From: Desulfobacterales bacterium | GTDB taxonomy: Bacteria > Desulfobacterota > DSM-4660 > Desulfatiglandales > B25-G16 | Direction: 5' to 3' | Length of the DNA: 5,753 nucleotides | Assembly (NCBI GenBank): GCA_013375335.1 | Contig: JABXJZ010000096.1 | Coordinates: 1 to 5,753 of the forward strand | Position numbers and translations under genes: made by a program | Notes under the pieces: generated by a model | What the model saw: only the letters and a program-made list of their open reading frames with translations | Told to the model about the DNA's origin: nothing | The model's database searches: none | Shown: one piece after another, positions 1 to 5,208 of the stretch | How the letters are laid out: each line of letters starts with the position of its first letter | Numbering within the stretch: position 1 is the stretch's first letter

Positions 1-2128
1 AAACAGACCAGTGTTTTTCCACTTCCTTACCCTCTTTCTGTTGCAAAGGTGCCTCTGACTCCGGGAGGAGCTCGGATGAAGCAACGGTCAGCTTCACATT
101 TCCCGATAGGATCTGTGCCCTTGAGGAGCCCTCATCAATACCTACAACCACGCCTCGCTTATTGGATTTCCTATGAAAAACCTCCTGTCCAATAGTAAAG
201 GGAGTGGGATGGACCGACCTCTCTTCCTCCTTGAGGCCTGCTATGGCGTCCGTTAGCTCGCCTTTTGCCTGCGTGTATCTCTGGGTTGCCTCGAACTGAC
301 CAGCGGGTCCCTTTTCCTTAAGATATTCTATGGCTTCACCAAACTCCCTCTTTGCCTCGAATAAGATTCGCTCTGCCCCCTTTTCCTTTTGAATCAGCAT
401 CTCATTTAACTGTCCAGTCAATCTCTTGGTTTCTTCCTCCAACCGCTTCTTCGACAGCTCGTATTCTCCTCTGGCATGGGTAACAGCCTCTTTCTCCTCT
501 TTCACTTCCTCCATTAGCCTGGCAAGTTCTTCCATTACTAAATCGGGTTTTCCCCTATCTTTTCCCAGATAAGCAGCAGCCTTATCAATTATCTCGGGTC
601 TAATCCCTGCATCCCGGGCTATCTCAATGGCATGACTTACGCCTGGCAACCCTGTCCGCAATTTAAATGTAGGCCTTGCCTTCTCGTAGTCAAACTCCAC
701 AGAGGCATTCTGGGCCCGTTTGTTGACCAGGCTATATCTCTTTAATCTCTGATAGTGAGTCGAGACCGCCATCAGGGAGCCCTTATCCGAAAGATAGTCC
801 AGAACGGCCATGGCCAGTGAGGTACCCTCATCCGGATCTGTACCTGTCCCGAGCTCATCAAGGATTACCAGGGAATTCTCTCCTGCTCGATTTACAATCC
901 CCTTTAAGTGTTCCAGGCGGGCGGAGAATGTGCTTAAACCGGCGGCTATATCCTGGTCATCTCCGATCTCGGCCAGGATGTTATCAAAAACACTGAGCCT
1001 GCTGCCCTCCCTCGCAGGGATATGCATGCCAGCCTGACACATGAGGGCTAATAGTCCAATTGTCTTTAATGCCACGGTCTTTCCGCCCCTGTTTGGGCCT
1101 GAGATTACGAGGATGCTCTTATCAGCATCGATTCTGACGTCAATAGGGACTACCCTTTCCCTCTGTTCTGCCCTATCCCCTTTACCGGCCTTAAGATAGA
1201 GGGAGAGCAGAATAGGGTTCACGGCATCCAGCAGATAAACGGTCTTTTCAGGGCTAAAGATGGGGTTTATTCCGTTTATCGCCTTACTGAATTCCGCCCT
1301 GGCAAAGATGCCATCAACCCTTCCCATGATCTCCAGTGAAGTACGGAGCTCTGATGAAAAATCCGAAACAAGGCCTGTAAGCCGTTCTAATACCCTTCTC
1401 TCCTCCTCCCTCTCCCTCTCCGTCAATTCAACCAAACGGTTGTTTTCCTCCACCACTACCATTGGTTCCACAAAGTATGTGGAGTGGCTTCTGGAATAAC
1501 CATGGACAATCCCCGTAATAGCCTTTTTCTCATCAGCCTTAATGGAAACGACATAGCGCCCATCCCTTACCGAAACGAGGCCCTCACGGCTCAGCTCAGG
1601 CATCCTTAAGATATCATTGAGCCTTTTCTCCACTGCCCTTCTTGCCTCGATCCTCTGGGATCTCAGAGAAGACAGCAATGGGCTCGCACGATCAGATATC
1701 CCCCCGTCTTCGGTTATTGACCTTCCAATCTCGCTGGCGAGATCATGGCATGCCGGGACACCACTAAGTAATTCCGCCAAGGAAGGGCACAGGTCCCTTG
1801 CCCCACATACCCAGTGCTTTGCCTGGTTTGATATTGTTATCAAATTCTGAACGGATAAGAGCTGCTTGGGTTCGAGGCAAGCCCCCTTTTTGCCAGCTTT
1901 CCTCAAAACTAGCCTCAGATCAGTCAGGCTCGATAGGGACAAAAAGCCCTTTACGTGCACAAGCTCCTTCATCTCTGAAACGAGCCTCTGCTCAGCCTTG
2001 ATTAATTCCGGTTCTCTCAGCGGCTTGAGTGAGAAGCAGTCTGAACGACCTAAGGGAGAAGCAGCATAACTGGATAAGATATCGAGCAGCCGGTAGTATT
2101 CAAGTACCGTAAGTGAGTGCTCTCGCAT
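1..2128 (-). CDS. mutS2: Endonuclease/ATPase MutS2, C-terminus cut by the window edge
   Basis: MutS-family ATPase of the MutS2 branch, which lacks the mismatch-recognition domain. It is linked to suppression of recombination and, in Bacillus, to rescue of collided ribosomes. I translated the frame base by base: it is open from the ATG at 2128 to the left edge, 709 residues. Residues 1-320 form the MutS core/clamp region. Walker A is GPNRGGKT at 344-351, Walker B is LVILDELGTGTDP with D424/E425, and the STHY switch lies near 456-459. A long charged coiled coil spans about 530-635 and a KOW-like beta segment about 640-690. The family is usually about 780 residues, so the C-terminal Smr nuclease domain should lie beyond position 1. 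The ATG is the only possible start: the frame upstream has no ATG, GTG or TTG before the TAG that ends yqeY. No Shine-Dalgarno lies at normal distance, so translation may be coupled to yqeY 30 nt upstream. The MutS2 assignment is very secure. Confidence 0.97.
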   Translation of the reverse strand, partial: MREHSLTVLEYYRLLDILSSYAASPLGRSDCFSLKPLREPELIKAEQRLVSEMKELVHVKGFLSLSSLTDLRLVLRKAGKKGACLEPKQLLSVQNLITISNQAKHWVCGARDLCPSLAELLSGVPACHDLASEIGRSITEDGGISDRASPLLSSLRSQRIEARRAVEKRLNDILRMPELSREGLVSVRDGRYVVSIKADEKKAITGIVHGYSRSHSTYFVEPMVVVEENNRLVELTEREREEERRVLERLTGLVSDFSSELRTSLEIMGRVDGIFARAEFSKAINGINPIFSPEKTVYLLDAVNPILLSLYLKAGKGDRAEQRERVVPIDVRIDADKSILVISGPNRGGKTVALKTIGLLALMCQAGMHIPAREGSRLSVFDNILAEIGDDQDIAAGLSTFSARLEHLKGIVNRAGENSLVILDELGTGTDPDEGTSLAMAVLDYLSDKGSLMAVSTHYQRLKRYSLVNKRAQNASVEFDYEKARPTFKLRTGLPGVSHAIEIARDAGIRPEIIDKAAAYLGKDRGKPDLVMEELARLMEEVKEEKEAVTHARGEYELSKKRLEEETKRLTGQLNEMLIQKEKGAERILFEAKREFGEAIEYLKEKGPAGQFEATQRYTQAKGELTDAIAGLKEEERSVHPTPFTIGQEVFHRKSNKRGVVVGIDEGSSRAQILSGNVKLTVASSELLPESEAPLQQKEGKEVEKHWSV

Positions 2129-2158
2129 GCGGGTTTTGAAGGATGAAACCCTATGTCC

Positions 2159-2602
2159 CTAACTCAACAGTTCTCGGGCTATCCTATTAACTTCCCGGCC
2201 ATCAGCCCTCCCAGCCAACTTAGGCATCACGGATTTCATAACCCTGCCCAGGTCTTTTGGGCTCGTGGCCGAGATTTCCTCAATTGCCTCAGTCAGTATT
2301 CCCTTGATCTCTTCGGTTGAAAGCTGAGGCGGCAAGTAGCTGGATAAGATCTCCAACTCCTTTTCCTCTTTTTCGACAAGATCCTGACGTGAACCCAGGC
2401 CGAATTTCTCTATTGCCTCCTTCCTTTTCTTTATCTCCGATGATATTATCCCCCTGATCTGATCATCGGTAGGTTGCTCACGTAATTCGACCTGCTTATT
2501 CTTAATCGCGGTCTTAAGCCCCCTTAATACGGAAAGCGTTTCCTTCTCCTGATCTTTCAGTGACTTCTTGAAGTCGACAACGATGTCATCATACAAGCTC
2601 AT
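2159..2602 (-). CDS. yqeY: GatB/YqeY domain protein
   Basis: Small helical protein of the YqeY family (147 residues; family norm about 148), related to the C-terminal tRNA-binding domain of GatB in the tRNA-dependent amidotransferase. Its cellular role is not firmly established. The family pattern is visible throughout: VLRGLKTAIKNKQVELRE at 25-42, ISSEIKKRKEAIEKF at 53-67, a DLVEKEEKELEILSSYLP core at 74-91, and a C-terminal KDLGRVMKSVMPKLAGRADG with VNRIARELLS to the stop. The frame is open back to 2710 inside hisA, but I chose the ATG at 2602. Homology begins there, GAGG and GGAGG lie 5 and 10 nt upstream, and a good promoter (2633-2661) sits inside the would-be extension. It is the first gene of a tight pair with mutS2 (30-nt gap). 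Family assignment is secure; function is inferred only from the domain. Confidence 0.95.
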   Translation of the reverse strand: MSLYDDIVVDFKKSLKDQEKETLSVLRGLKTAIKNKQVELREQPTDDQIRGIISSEIKKRKEAIEKFGLGSRQDLVEKEEKELEILSSYLPPQLSTEEIKGILTEAIEEISATSPKDLGRVMKSVMPKLAGRADGREVNRIARELLS

Positions 2603-2632
2603 AGGGGCCTCGCCTCCAAACTTTAAACGTTT

Positions 2633-2661
2633 ATAGTAGGACTTATTTGAAAAAATGTCAA
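2633..2661 (-). promoter_or_regulatory. Sigma-70-type promoter for yqeY-mutS2
   Basis: On the minus strand a perfect -35 box TTGACA (2661-2656) is followed by exactly 17 nt and then TACTAT (2638-2633) as -10 box (5 of 6 consensus bases). Transcription would start near 2626, giving a 5' leader of about 24 nt that carries the yqeY Shine-Dalgarno. A perfect 8-bp palindrome AAACGTTT (2625-2632) sits at the expected start point. The element lies in the 79-nt gap after hisA, so yqeY-mutS2 can be transcribed independently of the upstream genes. This is a pattern-based call. Confidence 0.6.
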
Positions 2662-2681
2662 CCACCCAGCCGCGATTTTTT

Positions 2682-3416
2682 CTAGCCCCCTCTTTTATGT
2701 AGCATATCATAAACTGCCTCTAATTTAAGTGATCCATCGTAAAGCGCCCTTCCTATTATTACCCCCCTTACTCCGTCCTCTTCCAATGGCAACAGATCTC
2801 CTATATCCTTAAGTGATGATATCCCTCCCGCTGCTATAACTGGTACACTGATAGCTTTTGCGAACTTCCTTATAGCATCTACATCAGGGCCTGTCTGCAT
2901 CCCGTCCCTCCTTATGTCCGTATAGATAATAGAACTGACCCCGATATCTTCAAACCCCCTTGCCAGATCAATAGCCATAATACCCGTACCCTCAGTCCAA
3001 CCCTCGACAGACACATAATTGTCCCTTGCATCAATGGATATGAGGATCCTGCCCGGATACCTCTTACATGCCGTCTCTACTAATTCCGGATTTTTGTAAG
3101 CTGTTGTACCAACAATCACCCGGTCGACACCGAGATTTATATACTCTTCAATCGTACCTAATTCTCGAATACCGCCACCTAATTGCACCGGGACTGAAAC
3201 CGCATGTACCACCTTTTCTATAGCTTCCTGATTAGACGGTCTTCCACGAAGGGCCCCATCAAGATCAACAAGATGCAGTCTGTCTGCTCCCTTTCTTTCC
3301 CACTGTAGAGCCATCTCCTCTGGGTGATCGGAGAATATCGTCTCCTTGTTCATTAAGCCCTGCTCCAACCTTACGCACTTACCTCCTTTGATATCTACTG
3401 CCGGTATAATGATCAC
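2682..3416 (-). CDS. hisA: Phosphoribosylformimino-AICAR ribotide isomerase HisA
   Basis: Cytoplasmic (beta/alpha)8-barrel enzyme of histidine biosynthesis. It catalyses the Amadori rearrangement of ProFAR to PRFAR, the substrate of HisHF. The 244-residue length is typical. It opens with IIIPAVDIKGGKCVRL, with the catalytic base at Asp8; the second catalytic Asp is D129 in ISIDARD, and TDIRRDGM at 166-173 matches the conserved loop. Phosphate-binding glycines are seen in GGGIR (80-84), AAGGIS (195-200) and IIGRALY (220-226). W140 follows the D129 loop. It resembles HisA rather than HisF through the DIKGG start and the GRALY end. The start is GTG at 3416 with a very strong Shine-Dalgarno. The vanZ-like gene ends 28 nt upstream, so co-transcription is likely. 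No other his gene is in view, so hisA sits outside a classical his operon here. Assignment is very secure. Confidence 0.97.
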   Translation of the reverse strand: MIIIPAVDIKGGKCVRLEQGLMNKETIFSDHPEEMALQWERKGADRLHLVDLDGALRGRPSNQEAIEKVVHAVSVPVQLGGGIRELGTIEEYINLGVDRVIVGTTAYKNPELVETACKRYPGRILISIDARDNYVSVEGWTEGTGIMAIDLARGFEDIGVSSIIYTDIRRDGMQTGPDVDAIRKFAKAISVPVIAAGGISSLKDIGDLLPLEEDGVRGVIIGRALYDGSLKLEAVYDMLHKRGG

Positions 3417-3430
3417 CCCTTATCACCTCC
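3417..3430 (-). promoter_or_regulatory. Strong ribosome binding site fixing the GTG start of hisA
   Basis: The minus strand reads GGAGGTGAT (3430-3422), nearly the full complement of the 16S rRNA 3' end, 9 nt from GGAGG to the GTG at 3416. The next residues are IIIPAVD, the conserved HisA N-terminus, so this GTG is the start. Confidence 0.8.
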
Positions 3431-3444
3431 CAATTCATCCTGTC

Positions 3445-3999
3445 TCACTCCCTGCTGATTCCCCAGAGAAGGGTCAATCCCAAAAGGCCCCCTACCCCAT
3501 TCAGAAAGACATCATACCAGGCAAAATACCGCAGAGGCAAAAGACCCTGGTAGAGCTCATCTATTGTACCAACCACGCCAGTTATCACGGCGGATCGAAA
3601 GTAAAGAGACCTTTCGGCAACCTTTTCGCTCCCTTCCACATCTCCTTTTAGGGCATGGAGTACAAGTGCACCCAAGATCGCATACTCGGGCAGGTGGGTA
3701 AGTTCATAAGGATTTGGAATAACAAGATAGAACACCCACGCAAATGCTAGGAACCCTCCTATTATGAGGGCAAAAGAAGGGAATTTCCGGGCATTGAAGA
3801 AAAAGATAGCACCTGCTGAAATTATCAACAGGACGCCTATAGAAACCTCGACACCTAACACGAGACGGGAGATCAATGCTTCTGACCACTTGGAAGAGGT
3901 CCACTCAATCAACAGCGGAAGCCATGGTGTTGCGATCAGGACAACGAGGAGATATCCGTAGACTGCTAACCACCTGCGGTTAAAATAGTACAGGTTCAC
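3445..3999 (-). CDS. VanZ-family membrane protein
   Basis: Polytopic inner-membrane protein of 184 residues matching the VanZ-like family, named after the teicoplanin-resistance accessory protein VanZ. The role of most members, including this one, is unknown. Hydrophobic segments are visible at about 11-31, 46-68, 75-95, 104-117, 135-150 and 163-182. The family's polar signature is present: H102 with E105-Y106, then D147-E148, Q151, P155, R157, and D163, N167, G170-G171 in the last segment (TIDELYQGLLPLR followed by WYDVFLNGVGG). The start is GTG at 3999. An in-frame TGA lies two codons upstream, so no earlier start is possible, yet GAGAG directly abuts the GTG and there is no well-spaced Shine-Dalgarno. 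The first codons are therefore uncertain. It lies 72 nt after comEA and 28 nt before hisA, probably in one transcript. Drug resistance should not be inferred from the family name. Confidence 0.8.
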   Translation of the reverse strand: MNLYYFNRRWLAVYGYLLVVLIATPWLPLLIEWTSSKWSEALISRLVLGVEVSIGVLLIISAGAIFFFNARKFPSFALIIGGFLAFAWVFYLVIPNPYELTHLPEYAILGALVLHALKGDVEGSEKVAERSLYFRSAVITGVVGTIDELYQGLLPLRYFAWYDVFLNGVGGLLGLTLLWGISRE

Positions 4000-4071
4000 C
4001 TCTCAGAAGCTGACGAGCACAGGTACTCCAGAGAGAAGGCCAGAAGAAAGGCGCTAAGACCACAGACCGGA

Positions 4072-4347
4072 CTACTCCACCGTTATGATATCCTTGTTGG
4101 CATCGAAGGTCTTAGGTCCGATCCCTTTAACCTTCATTATATCTTCTATCTTTTCAAATGGGCCATAGGTCTCCCTGTAGTCGATAATTCTTTGTGCATA
4201 GACCGGGCCTATCCTTTTGAGTTGGGTCAGTTCCTCCAGGGTTGCCGTATTCAAGTTGATCTTTTCCTGAGCCAGCATATGAACTGGAACCATCAAAATA
4301 CTGATGACCGCAAGACATGCGGCCATCTTCAAAATTCTCTTTCTCAT
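4072..4347 (-). CDS. ComEA-like secreted helix-hairpin-helix DNA-binding protein
   Basis: Small exported protein of 91 residues related to ComEA, the periplasmic or envelope DNA receptor of natural transformation. Residues 1-26 form a typical signal peptide: the basic MRKR start, a hydrophobic core, and probable cleavage after MLA before QE. The mature part begins INLNTATLEELTQLKRIG and holds two helix-hairpin-helix motifs, with hairpins IGPVYA (46-51) and GIGPKTF (75-81), in the order seen in stand-alone ComEA domains of Gram-negative bacteria. The ATG at 4347 has an excellent Shine-Dalgarno (AAGGAGG at 4359-4353, 5 nt spacer). A candidate promoter lies just upstream. No ComEC, ComF or type IV pilus gene is next to it, so a role in DNA uptake is inferred from family only. 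Similar small proteins occur in species with no demonstrated competence. Confidence 0.9.
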   Translation of the reverse strand: MRKRILKMAACLAVISILMVPVHMLAQEKINLNTATLEELTQLKRIGPVYAQRIIDYRETYGPFEKIEDIMKVKGIGPKTFDANKDIITVE

Positions 4348-4368
4348 TTCCTCCTCCTTTCATTATTA

Positions 4369-4386
4369 ACCATGTCAGAGCATGGT
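4369..4386. promoter_or_regulatory. Dyad over the -10/start region of the comEA promoter
   Basis: Perfect 6-bp inverted repeat ACCATG / CATGGT separated by TCAGAG. It covers the proposed -10 box (4387-4382) and the expected transcription start near 4375. This position fits a repressor operator, or a hairpin at the 5' end of the mRNA. Six base pairs is short, so this is only suggestive. Confidence 0.3.
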
Positions 4387-4410
4387 AGGAATTTCGTCCT
4401 ATCTTGTCAA
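4382..4410 (-). promoter_or_regulatory. Sigma-70-type promoter for comEA (and probably vanZ-like and hisA)
   Basis: On the minus strand a perfect TTGACA (4410-4405) is followed by 17 nt and TACCAT (4387-4382; 4 of 6 consensus bases, including the key first two positions and the last T). Transcription would begin near 4375, leaving about a 28-nt leader with the comEA Shine-Dalgarno. No other clear promoter is seen before vanZ-like or hisA, so it may drive all three. Confidence 0.5.
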
Positions 4411-4426
4411 CGCAATTTAATTGTTC

Positions 4427-4445
4427 AAGCCTCGACCCAAGGCTT
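4427..4445. other. Inverted repeat after the protease gene, possible weak terminator
   Basis: AAGCCT and AGGCTT form a perfect 6-bp stem around a 7-nt loop, about 40 nt past the stop of the protease-like gene and just upstream of the comEA promoter. Its place between two units suits a terminator, but no T tract follows on either strand, so it is not a standard intrinsic terminator. Confidence 0.2.
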
Positions 4446-4485
4446 TACCGAAAAGACCTGCGCATCTCCCGATCTTCTGCCATAC

Positions 4486-4881
4486 TTACTCGCCACCAAG
4501 CGTTGAAGAGGTACAGCCGCCAATTATTGCAAAAATCGGCTTCAAGGTTTTTCCGATAGGGTCTACTTCTACACCAAAGTTCTCTAGGGCAGTTACGCCC
4601 AAAAGATACAAAGATCCCTTGGGGGCAAAGATTACCGGACAGGTTATTCGTCCATCAATTCCCTGAATCGATAACAAAGCCTCCCCTAAGAGTCGCCGTT
4701 CTCGCCTCCCGTCGTCGAGGATTAAGTCACGGCTGTGTATAGGCTCAATACCTATAGCTTCCAGATGATCTTCCGGCACAAAAGTATATAGAGCAGCGGT
4801 ATCCACCCAGAACTTCTCCATGAACGAACGGCCAAGATCCTTCGGGTTTGAAACTGTCACATCGATTCTAAACATCCCCAT
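4486..4881 (-). CDS. Retropepsin-like clan AA aspartic protease-family protein, DTA variant
   Basis: Single-domain protein of 131 residues that matches the bacterial retropepsin-like (clan AA) aspartic protease family. Such proteins are expected to act as homodimers, each chain giving one catalytic Asp; natural substrates are mostly unknown. It begins GMFRIDVTVSNPKD, typical of the family. FWVDTAALYTFVP at 24-36 holds the active-site position with D27. A DDGRRERR strand-turn follows at 56-63, then the second hydrophobic motif LLGVTALENFGVEVDP at 93-108. The usual D-T/S-G is D-T-A here (D27-T28-A29), which may weaken or abolish activity. There is no signal peptide, so it is probably cytoplasmic. 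The ATG at 4881 has GGAGG 6 nt upstream; a second in-frame ATG at 4875 is possible. Its start overlaps the upstream small ORF by 25 nt, which would permit translational coupling. Family call good, activity uncertain. Confidence 0.85.
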   Translation of the reverse strand: MGMFRIDVTVSNPKDLGRSFMEKFWVDTAALYTFVPEDHLEAIGIEPIHSRDLILDDGRRERRLLGEALLSIQGIDGRITCPVIFAPKGSLYLLGVTALENFGVEVDPIGKTLKPIFAIIGGCTSSTLGGE

Positions 4882-5063
4882 AAGTATCCTCCCTTTACAA
4901 TCTCTACAAGGTTGGACAATGCATAAGCTGTTCTCATTTTCGACGAAGTCTCGGTTTCTGGGTCTCTACAAATTAAAATAGCCGCTGTTCCTATTTGAAA
5001 ACCACAACTCATTCCCAAACATAACATGACGAGAAAGAAAAAAATATTTTTAAGTTTTGCCAT
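4857..5063 (-). CDS. Hypothetical small exported or membrane peptide
   Basis: Unrecognised 68-residue frame. Residues 1-31 look like a signal peptide or membrane anchor: MAKLKN, then a hydrophobic run FFFLVMLCLGM. C20 follows LGMS, which is only a poor lipobox. The rest is polar (DPETETSSKMRTAYALSNLVEIVKGG), and the last codons, including the ribosome binding site of the protease gene, overlap that gene by 25 nt. Codons are more AT-rich than in the neighbours. The ATG at 5063 has no Shine-Dalgarno; the sequence over it reads TATAATG, which could instead be part of a -10 element. It may be a real small gene coupled to the protease gene, an internal start may be used, or it may be a chance frame. 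No function can be assigned. Confidence 0.4.
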   Translation of the reverse strand: MAKLKNIFFFLVMLCLGMSCGFQIGTAAILICRDPETETSSKMRTAYALSNLVEIVKGGYLWGCLESM

Positions 5064-5084
5064 TATAGGAGTTGCCGAAATTTT

Positions 5085-5171
5085 TTAAGTGTCATTGTTC
5101 CTTATCAGAGTAAGGTATTCAAAACAGTGCCGATCAAAATAGATCTCCCTTTGCTGCCAATTCGTCATCAT
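5085..5171 (-). CDS. Doubtful 28-codon open frame or gene remnant
   Basis: Between the glycosyltransferase stop and the small exported ORF, one minus-strand frame is open for 42 codons from just after the 5209 stop region to the TAA at 5085. It contains ATG ATG at 5171/5168, preceded by AAGGA, which suits the second ATG (AGGA with a 5-nt gap). The peptide (MTNWQQREIYFDRH, then CFEYLTLIRNNDT) has a mixed, protein-like composition rich in aromatic and charged residues. It is too short for family recognition. It could be a small protein, the remnant of a decayed gene, or chance. The rest of this 145-nt gap shows no convincing terminator. Confidence 0.15.
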   Translation of the reverse strand: MMTNWQQREIYFDRHCFEYLTLIRNNDT

Positions 5172-5208
5172 TTCCTTGCTGGGGCAATGACCAAATGTAG
5201 TTACCTCA

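Noticed and set aside
810..2069. Several plus-strand open frames of 67-79 codons
   Set aside because: They lie wholly antisense to the intact mutS2 frame, have no recognisable family, and show low-complexity Ser/Pro-rich composition typical of reverse-frame shadows.
2603..2710. 36-codon N-terminal extension of yqeY reaching into hisA
   Set aside because: The extension has no family similarity, overlaps the hisA end, and contains a near-consensus promoter; the ATG at 2602 has good ribosome binding sequence and matches family length.
4154..4363. Minus-strand 69-codon frame overlapping comEA in another frame
   Set aside because: Its ATG lies next to the comEA Shine-Dalgarno, but the product lacks family features, whereas the comEA frame has a signal peptide and two hairpin motifs.
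3346..4666. Plus-strand open frames opposite hisA, vanZ-like, comEA and the protease gene
   Set aside because: Antisense to well-supported genes, no ribosome binding sites noticed and no recognisable protein features.
4901..4971. 9-bp direct repeat TCTCTACAA at 4901-4909 and 4963-4971
   Set aside because: Only two copies, no extension into flanking bases, and no link to a mobile element or attachment site.
5100..5115. Hairpin CCTTA-TCAGAG-TAAGG whose loop equals that of the comEA dyad
   Set aside because: Five base pairs with no T tract; the shared hexamer loop is most simply chance and the stems are unrelated.
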